Source: Clostridia bacterium
GTDB lineage: Bacteria > Bacillota_A > Clostridia > Christensenellales > Borkfalkiaceae
Assembly: GCA_017462825.1 (NCBI GenBank)
Contig: JAFTQI010000013.1
Location: 1-23,393, forward strand
DNA: 23,393 bases
Direction: 5' to 3'
In this document: in pieces, positions 1 to 7,881 of the stretch
Numbering within the stretch: the stretch's first letter is position 1
Layout: each line of letters begins with the position of its first letter
Notes under the pieces: generated by a model
Seen by the model: only the letters and a program-made list of their open reading frames with translations
What the model was told of the DNA's origin: nothing
The model's database searches: none
Position numbers and translations under genes: made by a program

Positions 1-1948
1 CTACCGTAACGCTGTCTCCTGCGTTGGGAACGTCTTCAACGCCAAGAACGGAAACTGCAACGGACGGACCTGCAGCCTTTACAGCTCTGCCCTTATCGTC
101 GAACATTGCTCTAACTCTACCCATGGTCGTACCCGACAAGATGTTGTCGCCCGTATGGAGCGTACCGCTTTGAACAATAATGCTTGCAACAGGCCCTTTG
201 CCCTTGTCGAGCTTAGCTTCGATAATCGTACCCTTTGCCTGACGATCGGGGTTTGCTTTCAATTCTTGCATTTCCGCCACAAGGTTAACCGATTCCAAAA
301 GCTCGTCGATACCCATACCCGTCTTTGCGGAAATGGGAACGACCATCGTATCGCCGCCCCATTCTTCGGGCACGAGCTCGTATTGCATAAGCTCTTGCTT
401 TACGCGGTCGGGGTTGACTTCGTATTTATCCATCTTATTCATCGCGACGATAATAGGCACGTTTGCCGACTTCGCGTGATTGATTGCTTCCACCGTTTGA
501 GGCATGATACCGTCGTCCGCGGCAACAACGAGAATAACGATATCGGTTACCTGCGCACCGCGCGCACGCATTGCCGTGAACGCCGCGTGACCGGGCGTAT
601 CGATAAAGGTGATTTGTTTACCTTTCGCCGTAACCGTGTACGCACCGATGCTTTGGGTAATACCGCCCGCTTCGCCTGCCGTAACGGTCGTGGCACGGAT
701 CTTATCAAGCAAGGAGGTCTTACCGTGGTCAACGTGACCCATAACGGTCACGACGGGGGCACGGAGCACAAGCTTGCTTTCGTCTTCCGCTACTACGGTA
801 TCCATAAGCACTTCTTCCGCCGTCTTTTCGGGCTTGTATTCCAGGTCGATACCCATATCCGCCGCCATGAGCGCTGCGTTATCGTAATCGATCGAATCGT
901 TGATCCCTTTCATAATCCCTTCTTTGAATAAACGTTTGGTGATTTCCACCGCCGAAACGCCGAGCTTTTCGGAAAGCACTTTCAAAGGAATTTCCTGTGT
1001 TGTAACAACTGCGTGTTCAATCTTAATCGTAGGAATTTCCTGTTGCTTTTGCTTTTTCGGCGAACGGACTTTTCTATAACCGCTCTTATCCTCGTCGAAA
1101 TCTTCCACCGTTAAGCCTTGCTGACGGCTCAAAGAACGCTTCGACAAGGGTTTCTTTTCCGTATACGTTTTTTCAAACGCCTTTTTCTTTGCAGGCGCAG
1201 AGAAGGACTTCTGATCTCTTGCCGGCGTAACGGGCGCAGCCATAGGCGCGCTTGCCGCCGGTCTTGCGGGTCTTGCGCCGTTTGCAGGTCTTGCGCCGTT
1301 GAAAGGTCTGTCTCCTTGAGGACGAGCAGGTCTATCCCCTTGAGGACGGGGACGGAAAGTCGTGCCGGCGTTCGCGTCCACGCCGGGCTTCGCCACGTAC
1401 ACGCCTTGCTCTTGTCCATTGCGGAAGTATCTCGGTGCTCTAGGAGCGGCAGGAGCGGCAGGTGCAGCGGGCTTGGGTACAAACGTACGGTTTTCAGACC
1501 TCGTTTCCGCAACCTCCACCGTCTTTTCCGCCTTTTCTTCTTTCGCTTCCGCTTCTATTTTTTTCGGTACGTCTTTCGTTTCCGCCGGTTCTTCCACCGC
1601 TTCCGCTTTCGTTTCTTCCGCTTTTTCTTCTACGGTTTTTTCTATTTCTTCGATCTTTTTCTTCGTCGACTTTTTCGCTTTTGCGGCTTCTTCTTTCGCC
1701 GCCGCTTCCGCAGTCGCTTTCGCCGCTTCTTTTGCCGCTTCTTCCGCCGCGATACGAGCTTCTTCTTCCGCTCTCGCCGCCGCTTCCGCCGCTTCGCGTT
1801 CCGCCTTTTCCGCTTCCATCGCGGAAAGTTTTCTTAAAATTTCCGAAAGGCTCTTTTCTGTGGAAGTAAGACGCTTTTGCAACCCGCCGAGTTGCTTATC
1901 GTCAAGAAGTCCAAGTATTTTCTCCACATTCTCGTATTTTTTTGCCAT
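1..1948 (-). CDS. infB: Translation initiation factor IF-2 (3' end cut by window edge)
   Basis: IF-2 is the GTPase that brings initiator tRNA to the 30S subunit and promotes 50S joining. About 649 codons are present and the C-terminus lies outside the window. Residues 1 to about 330 form a long, low-complexity N-terminal extension. It has an Ala/Glu/Lys-rich helical stretch (about 25-130), then a Pro/Ala/Arg segment with repeats such as [10 protein letters not shown] and [10 protein letters not shown]. The IF2 N-terminal domain follows. The G domain begins near residue 400, with GHVDHGKT (G1), DTPGHAAF (G3), NKMD (G4) and SAKTG (G5). The second beta-barrel has started before the edge. The ATG is preceded by GGGAGG 14 bases upstream, inside the end of ylxQ, so the two are probably coupled. 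It is the last gene seen of the rimP-nusA operon. Identity is certain; only the extent of the N-terminal extension is lineage-specific. Confidence 0.97.
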   Translation of the reverse strand, partial: MAKKYENVEKILGLLDDKQLGGLQKRLTSTEKSLSEILRKLSAMEAEKAEREAAEAAARAEEEARIAAEEAAKEAAKATAEAAAKEEAAKAKKSTKKKIEEIEKTVEEKAEETKAEAVEEPAETKDVPKKIEAEAKEEKAEKTVEVAETRSENRTFVPKPAAPAAPAAPRAPRYFRNGQEQGVYVAKPGVDANAGTTFRPRPQGDRPARPQGDRPFNGARPANGARPARPAASAPMAAPVTPARDQKSFSAPAKKKAFEKTYTEKKPLSKRSLSRQQGLTVEDFDEDKSGYRKVRSPKKQKQQEIPTIKIEHAVVTTQEIPLKVLSEKLGVSAVEITKRLFKEGIMKGINDSIDYDNAALMAADMGIDLEYKPEKTAEEVLMDTVVAEDESKLVLRAPVVTVMGHVDHGKTSLLDKIRATTVTAGEAGGITQSIGAYTVTAKGKQITFIDTPGHAAFTAMRARGAQVTDIVILVVAADDGIMPQTVEAINHAKSANVPIIVAMNKMDKYEVNPDRVKQELMQYELVPEEWGGDTMVVPISAKTGMGIDELLESVNLVAEMQELKANPDRQAKGTIIEAKLDKGKGPVASIIVQSGTLHTGDNILSGTTMGRVRAMFDDKGRAVKAAGPSVAVSVLGVEDVPNAGDSVTV

Positions 1949-1952
1949 AGGT

Positions 1953-2282
1953 TCAGTTGTTTCCTCCCGAATATAATTTGAATTGACTGTCGCTTTCGGC
2001 GACGGAAAGTATCGCCGAAGCCAGATGATTGTCTGTGATTGCCACCGCCTTCACGGCAGGCTTGTGTAACATTTCGCCAAGCAGCCCTTCTTCCGTCATA
2101 AGCAGCGGACAACCAAGCCGCTCTTTTGCCGCAAGCGTGGGCTTGAGGGAATTTTTCCCGATACCGCCGTCCGCGATTAAAAGATACACACCCCGTCTTT
2201 GCTTTTCAATCGTTTCCGCACCGAACACAATCTTTCTCGCGCGGATACAAAACCCTAAATAATTCTCTACCTTACTCGTCAC
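1953..2282 (-). CDS. ylxQ: YlxQ, L7Ae-family ribosomal/RNA-binding protein
   Basis: This is a small protein (109 aa from the chosen start) of the L7Ae/L30e family, whose members bind kink-turn RNA. Position and length match YlxQ of Bacillota, which always lies between ylxR and infB. The sequence opens [20 protein letters not shown], followed by Lys/Gly-rich strands and a hydrophobic C-terminal half ([14 protein letters not shown]). I chose the GTG at 2282. It overlaps the ylxR stop codon, has GGGGAGG six bases upstream, and gives the family's usual N-terminus. An in-frame ATG at 2321 would add 13 unlikely residues. The precise cellular role is not established from sequence. Confidence 0.88.
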   Translation of the reverse strand: MTSKVENYLGFCIRARKIVFGAETIEKQRRGVYLLIADGGIGKNSLKPTLAAKERLGCPLLMTEEGLLGEMLHKPAVKAVAITDNHLASAILSVAESDSQFKLYSGGNN

Positions 2283-2541
2283 CGTTTCCCTCCCCAATAC
2301 CGCGATAAATCTCGTCGGCAACGTTCGAAGAAAAGGCTTTATGGAGCAATTTTTTTCCGTCTACTTTTTTCAAGCAATCGGGATTATTACACACGTACGC
2401 GCCGCGACCGGGCAATTTTCCCGTAGGGTCGAGCATGATTTCGCCGTCCGCGTTTTTGACCACGCGCGTCATTTCTCCTTTCGGTTTCATTTCACGGCAA
2501 GCTATACAGGTACGCAAGGGTATCTTCTTCGTTTTGGGCAT
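2272..2541 (-). CDS. ylxR: YlxR (DUF448; RNase P modulator family)
   Basis: This 89-residue basic protein carries the YlxR/DUF448 signature: RTCIACR near residue 10, a Lys-rich middle (KPKGEMTRVV) and GRGAYVC about residue 50. The family is found between nusA and ylxQ-infB in Bacillota. It is reported to bind RNA and, in Bacillus, to modulate RNase P (RnpM), while other work describes a nucleoid/regulatory role. The ATG at 2541 is preceded by GGGAGA at 8 bases. An in-frame upstream extension to 2697 would run through the end of nusA and is not needed. The stop overlaps the GTG start of ylxQ by 11 bases, implying translational coupling. Confidence 0.9.
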   Translation of the reverse strand: MPKTKKIPLRTCIACREMKPKGEMTRVVKNADGEIMLDPTGKLPGRGAYVCNNPDCLKKVDGKKLLHKAFSSNVADEIYRGIGEGNGDE

Positions 2542-2594
2542 GACTTTTTCTCCCGAAATGTTTTCGCTGCTATAAATTGCAGCACGAGCGGAAA

Positions 2595-3704
2595 TTATTC
2601 CGCGCTGTCTTCGAATTCTTCGTTTTCCTCGTTTTCGATTGCGGCAAGCACTTCCGCAGCTTCGGGGGACGACGCGCTCTTCACGTCGATCTTCCAACCG
2701 GTCAAACGAGCCGCAAGTCTTGCGTTTTGACCGTCGCGGCCGATTGCAAGCGAGAGCTTATCGTCGGGCACGATCGCCATTGCGCTGCGTTCGCCGCGTG
2801 CGGTAACGGAAAGTACCGTCGCAGGGGAAAGCGCTTTATAGATAAACGCCAAGGGGTCTTCATTCCAAAGAATGATATCAATCTTTTCGCCGCCAAGTTC
2901 TTCCACAACCGCGTTTACTCTCGCGCCACGGTTGCCTACGCACGCGCCGACCGCGTCCACTCTCGAATCGTTGGATACGATCGCCATTTTCGTACGGTGA
3001 CCCGCTTCACGTGCGATTTCTTTAATTTCTACGATACCTTGCGCGATTTCGGGTACTTGTTCTTCAAAGAGTTTTTTAACCAAGCCCTGCGCGCTGCGCG
3101 ATACCACGATTTGCGAATTTTTACCGTTGTTCTTAACGCGCTTCACGAACACTTTCAAGCGATCGCCCACGCCGTATCTTTCGGTGGGAACGCGATCCTG
3201 CGGAGGCATAACCCCTTCGATTTTCTTATCGCCAAGCTCCACGTAAATATTGCGTTCGTCAATCTTACGGATAACCCCTTCCATGAGTTCGCCTTCCTTA
3301 TCGGAGAATTCCGAGAAAGTGTTGTCACGTTCCGCTTCGTGCAATTTTTGCAAGATAACCTGCTTCGCCGTTTGCGCGGCGATACGGCCGAAATCCTTGG
3401 GCACGAAGTTTTTTACGATAACGTCGCCCACTTGATGCTTCGGGTCAAGCTCTTGCGCTTCTTCCAAAGAAATTTCCTTATCCTTGTCTACGACTTCTTC
3501 TACCACGTAACGCTTTGCGCTGAACGTAATAAGTCCCTTTTCAGCATCGCAGGAAACACTGATTTCCGCGCCGCCGTCGAATTGCTTTTTATAGGCGGAA
3601 GCAAGTGCGTTTTCAAGTGTCGCAATAAACGATTCTTCGCTGATACCTTTTTCTCTTACGAGATCGCCAAGAGCAGCAAAAAACTCTTCGTTGTCCATGA
3701 TCAT
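2595..3704 (-). CDS. nusA: Transcription termination/antitermination factor NusA
   Basis: NusA binds RNA polymerase and nascent RNA and modulates pausing, termination and antitermination. The 369 residues match the Bacillus-type length. The N-terminal RNAP-binding domain spans about 1-125 and ends near QKLHEAERD. An S1 domain follows at about 130-200 (VIRKIDERNIYVELG). Two KH domains run from about 200 to 345, with VGACVGNRGARV in the first and LAIGRDGQNARLAARLTGWK in the second. A short acidic tail ends the protein. The C-terminal acidic repeats of proteobacterial NusA are absent. ATG at 3704 has AGGAG nine bases upstream, and a second ATG two codons later could also serve. It lies 69 bases after rimP and 53 before ylxR in the standard operon order. 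Confidence 0.97.
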   Translation of the reverse strand: MIMDNEEFFAALGDLVREKGISEESFIATLENALASAYKKQFDGGAEISVSCDAEKGLITFSAKRYVVEEVVDKDKEISLEEAQELDPKHQVGDVIVKNFVPKDFGRIAAQTAKQVILQKLHEAERDNTFSEFSDKEGELMEGVIRKIDERNIYVELGDKKIEGVMPPQDRVPTERYGVGDRLKVFVKRVKNNGKNSQIVVSRSAQGLVKKLFEEQVPEIAQGIVEIKEIAREAGHRTKMAIVSNDSRVDAVGACVGNRGARVNAVVEELGGEKIDIILWNEDPLAFIYKALSPATVLSVTARGERSAMAIVPDDKLSLAIGRDGQNARLAARLTGWKIDVKSASSPEAAEVLAAIENEENEEFEDSAE

Positions 3705-3773
3705 GATGTTAATCTCCTGTTAAATTTTCAATTTATTGTAGTTTTAATTTTTTCTTAGTTGGTTTATAGGGAC

Positions 3774-4244
3774 TCAAAACAGTCCGTCAAAATCAATCGC
3801 GCGGCAAATTTTTGCAAGCTTCGCCTTTTCGAGTTTAAGTTCTTCGCCCTTATCGTCTAAATATACGCAAGTTTCGTCGTGCGCTTTGAGCGTCGCTTCA
3901 AAAAACTTCTTCCCTTTAAGAGGTGCAAACAGCTTCACTTCCACCTTTTGCCCGAGGCACTTATTGAAATCGCGATCGGTTTTGAGCGGTCTATCCAAGC
4001 CGGGGCTAGAAACGTTGAGCGTATACGGCGCGCCGAACGTGGGGTCGGCTTCGTCCAAAATCGGATCGATTGCGTGGTGGAATTTCTCGCACGTATCCAA
4101 GTCCACGCCCCCCTCCACGTCGATATAGACGGTGAGCGCGAGTTCTTTGCCCTGCTTAAACTCCACTTCTACAATTTCGATTTCCATTTCATTCGCAATC
4201 GGTTGAATGGCGTTTTGAATTTCTTCAATCGTTTTAACTTTCAT
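3774..4244 (-). CDS. rimP: Ribosome maturation factor RimP
   Basis: RimP assists maturation of the 30S subunit. The 156 residues fit the family: an N-terminal alpha/beta domain with EIEIVEVEF and LTVYIDVEGGVDLDTCE, the signature NVSSPGLDRPLKTDRDF near residues 78-94, and a C-terminal SH3-like barrel (VEVKLFAPLKGKKFFEATL). The ATG at 4244 has AGGAG five bases upstream. It is the first gene of rimP-nusA-ylxR-ylxQ-infB and is preceded by a promoter and structured leader (4269-4393), so it probably begins the main transcript. Confidence 0.95.
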   Translation of the reverse strand: MKVKTIEEIQNAIQPIANEMEIEIVEVEFKQGKELALTVYIDVEGGVDLDTCEKFHHAIDPILDEADPTFGAPYTLNVSSPGLDRPLKTDRDFNKCLGQKVEVKLFAPLKGKKFFEATLKAHDETCVYLDDKGEELKLEKAKLAKICRAIDFDGLF

Positions 4245-4268
4245 AAAACTCCTATTTTTCCGCTTTTT

Positions 4269-4339
4269 CTTCGTTTTGTGTTTTGTTTACAAGTCCTAAA
4301 TACGAAGATTGAGAGTGGTCGGCTAAGACCACTCTCAAT
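4269..4339 (-). promoter_or_regulatory. Two-stem structured leader of the rimP-nusA operon
   Basis: In the predicted 5' untranslated region there is a perfect 13-bp stem (4308-4320 with 4327-4339) closing a 6-base loop. Directly abutting it is a second stem of 6 bp (4269-4274 with 4302-4307) around a 27-base A-rich loop. Neither stem is followed by a U-run in the direction of transcription, so it does not look like an intrinsic terminator. It ends about 25 bases before the start codon and leaves the Shine-Dalgarno free. It could protect the 5' end of the transcript or bind a regulator such as NusA itself. That function is inference. No known riboswitch class is recognised. Confidence 0.6.
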
Positions 4340-4364
4340 AACAAAAACATTATTAAGTATCCTT

Positions 4365-4393
4365 ATTATAACATTATAATAAGCAAATTGCAA
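4365..4393 (-). promoter_or_regulatory. Sigma-A type promoter for rimP-nusA-infB
   Basis: On the minus strand TTGCAA (4388-4393) and TATAAT (4365-4370) are separated by exactly 17 bases. That is a perfect -10 box and a 5/6 or better -35 box. It lies in the only sizeable gap of this region, 56 bases after the fbp stop and about 120 bases before rimP. Transcription should start near 4358, giving a leader of roughly 115 bases. A second -10-like hexamer (4373-4378) has no matching -35 box. No terminator for fbp is evident before it, so read-through from upstream is also likely. Confidence 0.75.
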
Positions 4394-4448
4394 CTGTTTT
4401 ACGCAAATTTTCCAAAATTTTTCAATCGAACCGCCTTTTGTGCGTGGG

Positions 4449-6281
4449 TTACGCCTTATAATATTCTTTCAGCATTCTTTTCAGCACCGCGATTTGTCCT
4501 TGCATCGAAACGCCTTTGTCCGTTTGTTTCACGAGGATACGCTCGTCGTATTTCAAAAGCTGCCGTACCTCGCTTTTCAAGTCGACGTAATGCTCCAACG
4601 CTTCCGCTCTTGAAAACTCAGGCGCGTGACAAACGAGATACAACCCCTCGGAATTGCTGATAAGCGTATATCCGCCGATCCCCGTTTTTTCGTGATAGGC
4701 TTTGGATAAACCGCCGTCGATTGTAATATGTCGACAATTCCCACTCTCGGGCTTTTCCCCGTCCTTTACTTTTACGGGCATATGTCCGTTTACGATGACG
4801 GAATATTTGCCATGCAAGCCAAACTCTCCCAGCACTTTCAGACAAAAGTCTTCGTCTTTAATGAAATCGTAATAAGCGTCTTTATTTTCCTTTTCGGAAT
4901 ACCCCTCGAAATATTTGGTATACACGCACATTTTATCCCGACCGTACAGCGGAGATTTTTTACCGCACCAAAGATACCACATAAATTCTCGGGAATACTC
5001 ATCGCCGTTCGACGCCGCGCGCACGAGCTGATCAAGCCGATCGTACAACGCCTTTCCTTTATACGGTTTATCCCCGACAATGACGTCGGAAAACTCCCCG
5101 TTCTTTTCCGTGGGCACGCAACCGTGCATAAGCAGGTTACCGTTGAATATTTTATACATACTGCCGCGGCGCAATAAAAAATCCACGTGCTCTTTCAAAC
5201 GTTTGTTATTTACAAACTCCGCGGTAAGCAACTCAATAAGCGCGCGTTCCTTAGGGGTAAGCTCTGCCGACGGATACAGCACGCGATCGTCCATACCGAA
5301 CTCCGCATGACGTTGTATCAAGGCGTTCTCAGTCTTTAATTGAATCACGGTGATCGCCTTGGTCATTTTTGCGAGCAAGTTGTTCTTTTCGAAATCGCTT
5401 TCCCTACCGTACACGTCGGATATTTTAAACGCGTCGCAAGGATCGTCGCCGTATTCTTCGAGCGCGAACATCATCAACGGGCGCAAGTTTATCCCGTAAT
5501 TTTCGATTACCTGCAAATTCCGATAGGCGCAGTTGATACGAATGACGTTACAAACGCACGCTTCGTTCCCGAAAAACGCGCCCATCCACAGCACGTCGTG
5601 ATTTCCCCACTCTATATCCAAGGAATGGTATTGACGGAGTTTATCCATAATCTTATCCGCACCGTCGCCGCGGTCGTAAATATCCCCAACGATATGCAAA
5701 TGATCGACGGCAAGCCGCTGGATCAGCGAACACAGCGCCGATATAAACTTATCGGCATTCCCAAGCTCTACGATTCCCGAAATGATATTCGAATAATACT
5801 CTGACTTTTTAATACTGTGATGGGGCATATTAATGAGTTCGTCAAGGATATATTGATACTCCCTAGGCATCGCCTTTCTCACCTTAGAACGGGTGTATTT
5901 TGCGGCAACCAGCTTACTCACCTCAATCAGCTGCAGCAGCGCAGTGGCGTAAAAATCGTCTATATTCTCTTTACCCTTTACCCGTTCAAGGTATTTTTCG
6001 GGATAGTAGATGAGCGTTGCCAACTCATTTTTCTCCTCGGCGGATAAATTGTCCCCAAACGCCAAATCAATCTTCGTGCGAATGACCCCCGAAGCATTGC
6101 GAAGAATATGTAAAAAAGTCTCCGCTTCTCCGTGCAAATCGCTTAGAAAATGCTCCGTACCTTTCGGCAGATTCAAAATCGCCCCAAGATTGATAATTTC
6201 CGTAATTACCGCCTGCGGCGTAGTATATTGCTTTGCCAGCAACTCATACACTTCTTTATGCTCCATAGCGCCTCCCATCAT
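4449..6281 (-). CDS. fbp: Fructose-1,6-bisphosphatase, class III
   Basis: This enzyme hydrolyses fructose 1,6-bisphosphate to fructose 6-phosphate in gluconeogenesis. The class III type is typical of Bacillota. At 610 residues it is slightly shorter than the Bacillus enzyme (about 670). Calcineurin-type metal-binding motifs are intact: SDLHGE (D48, H50), GDIYDRG (about 199-205), WGNHD (about 225-229), NGHMPVK and a final IDGGLSKAYH. It starts at ATG 6281 (GGGGAG five bases upstream) or possibly ATG 6266 (preceded by GGGAGG, close spacing). It lies 28 bases after the PolC-like exonuclease gene and ahead of the rimP promoter. It has no obvious functional link to its neighbours; a shared transcript with ispG is likely. 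Confidence 0.95.
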   Translation of the reverse strand: MMGGAMEHKEVYELLAKQYTTPQAVITEIINLGAILNLPKGTEHFLSDLHGEAETFLHILRNASGVIRTKIDLAFGDNLSAEEKNELATLIYYPEKYLERVKGKENIDDFYATALLQLIEVSKLVAAKYTRSKVRKAMPREYQYILDELINMPHHSIKKSEYYSNIISGIVELGNADKFISALCSLIQRLAVDHLHIVGDIYDRGDGADKIMDKLRQYHSLDIEWGNHDVLWMGAFFGNEACVCNVIRINCAYRNLQVIENYGINLRPLMMFALEEYGDDPCDAFKISDVYGRESDFEKNNLLAKMTKAITVIQLKTENALIQRHAEFGMDDRVLYPSAELTPKERALIELLTAEFVNNKRLKEHVDFLLRRGSMYKIFNGNLLMHGCVPTEKNGEFSDVIVGDKPYKGKALYDRLDQLVRAASNGDEYSREFMWYLWCGKKSPLYGRDKMCVYTKYFEGYSEKENKDAYYDFIKDEDFCLKVLGEFGLHGKYSVIVNGHMPVKVKDGEKPESGNCRHITIDGGLSKAYHEKTGIGGYTLISNSEGLYLVCHAPEFSRAEALEHYVDLKSEVRQLLKYDERILVKQTDKGVSMQGQIAVLKRMLKEYYKA

Positions 6282-6309
6282 TATATCTCCCCATTATTAT
6301 ATATCCGTG

Positions 6310-7881
6310 TCAATCAAGCCGACCTTTCGCCTTTACAAGCTCAATAAACACTTTTGCCGTCACTGCCGCGTCTTCAAATGCACGGTGGTGATTGAACTCA
6401 AAACCGTAATACTCCGCTACCGTATTCAGCTTGTAATTCGCAAGCTTTCCGCGCAACACTTCCTGTGCGAGTGCAAGTGTATCGTATTGTTTTTTATCAA
6501 ACATATACCCGCATTGTTCGCCGTAATACTGCACAAAACGGTAATCAAAGCCGACGTTATGTCCTACGAGAATCGCACCGTCGGTGAACTTATAAAAGTC
6601 CGCGAGCACCTTCTCGACGTCGGGCTGACCGACCAAATCCTCGTCTTTAATCCCCGTCAACGCGACAATTTCTTTAGACAAGCGTTCGGGGCAAGCAATC
6701 AACGAGGAGAATTTTTCGGTAATTTCCCCATTGACAAGCTTGACTGCGCCAAGCTCGATGATTTTATCCATTTTCCCCATCGCAGGGTTGTTATTAAGCC
6801 CCGTCGTTTCAATATCGAAACAAACGATTACCTGCTTTTTCAAATCGTCGGGTTTACTTATATCCTCAAAAAGTTCCGCTTGCGTATAATCCACGTACGG
6901 TTCGGGAAATACGGTATGATATGCCTTGGGCACGGGTTTCCCCTTTCTCGCCACCGGCTCAAACCCTTCGGGCGGATTTCCGTAATTGAGCTTTGCCGCC
7001 TTAAAAGACATCGAACCGCGATATTCTTCATTCATTCCCGTAATGACGATTTTATCCCCGATTTTGATTTCGCGCACTTTTTCCAAAGTCGCTTTTTTGG
7101 GGAAATAGGTAGTACGAATCGTCGCTGTACCGTCCGAGAGCGCAATTGAAAAACGGCTTTTTTCCACATCCGTATTCGTCGTTTCGTTATGCTTCACGTA
7201 TTTAATTTCTTCGATATAATTCACGTTCCCGCAAATGGAATACGTACCTTCCACGTTCAAGCAATCGGCAATATACACCGCCTTTTTAAGAGGGGCGTCC
7301 ACGCCGTCTATTTTTTCATAATCGCAAATGGGGAACTCACGAATTTCCGTAGGGACAAACTCCTCCGTATCCTCGATTTCTTCGTCCAAAAGCGACGTGT
7401 CGAAATTCGCCTTTCCCACGACTCGTACATTCCCAAAAAACGTACCGCAAAATATACTCGATAGATACCTGCTGGTCTCGTCCAAGATTTTCCCTGACGA
7501 AAACATGGTCCGTTCACCCGAAGCGATTTCCACGTAAAAATTCGCGCCGCTTGAAAGCATTTCCACCTCGATGGCGTTATCTTCTAAGAACGCGCCCGCC
7601 GCAGGAAAACTCTTACGTATATATTCCAAAATCCGCGCTCGAATCGTTTCCGCGTCGGGTACGCGCTTCACAATTTTCATTTTCGCAGTCATTCCCTGCG
7701 GCAAATAATTCTCGGAAATTTCCCGAGCGCGCGCTTCTTCCATCGCCGTATACGTCTTATCCGTCACCAAATAAAACTCCGCAGTTTCGTCCTTTTTCGT
7801 GAGCGTAATACCGCATAAAATCGCGTTTTTTAAGCCTTGAATTTCACGGATTTCCGCGAGATATTCCGAAAGTCTGTTCAT
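6310..7881 (-). CDS. PolC-derived protein: PolC N-terminal region + OB-fold + DEDDh exonuclease, no polymerase
   Basis: This 523-residue protein resembles only the front part of the Gram-positive replicative polymerase PolC. Residues 1 to about 210 look like the PolC N-terminal region. Residues about 212-300 look like its OB-fold (SICGNVNYIEEI, RFSIALSDGTATIRT, IKIGDKIVITG). A linker follows (about 305-345). Residues about 350-520 are a complete DEDDh 3'-5' exonuclease with FDIETTG (D356, E358), HNVGFD (D446) and HHRAFED (H499, D504). In PolC the exonuclease is inserted in a PHP domain that precedes the polymerase palm. Here both PHP halves and the polymerase are absent, and fbp follows at once. 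The start overlaps the ispG stop by 4 bases (ATGA), with AGGA upstream. The reading frame is intact and catalytic residues are kept, so it is probably functional in proofreading or repair. The domain assignments are from memory of the family, and the N-terminal one is the least certain. Confidence 0.8.
   Translation of the reverse strand: MNRLSEYLAEIREIQGLKNAILCGITLTKKDETAEFYLVTDKTYTAMEEARAREISENYLPQGMTAKMKIVKRVPDAETIRARILEYIRKSFPAAGAFLEDNAIEVEMLSSGANFYVEIASGERTMFSSGKILDETSRYLSSIFCGTFFGNVRVVGKANFDTSLLDEEIEDTEEFVPTEIREFPICDYEKIDGVDAPLKKAVYIADCLNVEGTYSICGNVNYIEEIKYVKHNETTNTDVEKSRFSIALSDGTATIRTTYFPKKATLEKVREIKIGDKIVITGMNEEYRGSMSFKAAKLNYGNPPEGFEPVARKGKPVPKAYHTVFPEPYVDYTQAELFEDISKPDDLKKQVIVCFDIETTGLNNNPAMGKMDKIIELGAVKLVNGEITEKFSSLIACPERLSKEIVALTGIKDEDLVGQPDVEKVLADFYKFTDGAILVGHNVGFDYRFVQYYGEQCGYMFDKKQYDTLALAQEVLRGKLANYKLNTVAEYYGFEFNHHRAFEDAAVTAKVFIELVKAKGRLD

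Noticed and set aside
155..931. Long open frame on the plus strand opposite infB
   Set aside because: Antisense shadow of infB; no family resemblance, Arg/His/Phe-rich composition and no credible ribosome site or promoter.
1118..1976. Plus-strand open frames with Arg/Phe- or Ser/Ala-rich repeats
   Set aside because: They mirror the Ala/Glu/Lys low-complexity N-terminal part of IF-2 on the other strand.
2282..2321. ATG start for ylxQ at 2321
   Set aside because: The GTG at 2282 has a strong Shine-Dalgarno and gives the family N-terminus; the 13 extra residues lie in the end of ylxR.
2577..3758. 393-codon plus-strand frame opposite nusA
   Set aside because: Shadow of nusA, which has complete conserved domains and a good start on the minus strand.
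6010..7149. 379-codon plus-strand frame opposite fbp and the exonuclease gene
   Set aside because: Spans two real minus-strand genes; Arg/His/Phe composition is typical of antisense reading.
6310..7881. Broken polC pseudogene (frameshifted, polymerase remnant downstream)
   Set aside because: The frame is intact, the exonuclease catalytic residues are kept, and the next 28 bases lead straight into fbp; no PHP or palm fragments are seen in any frame.
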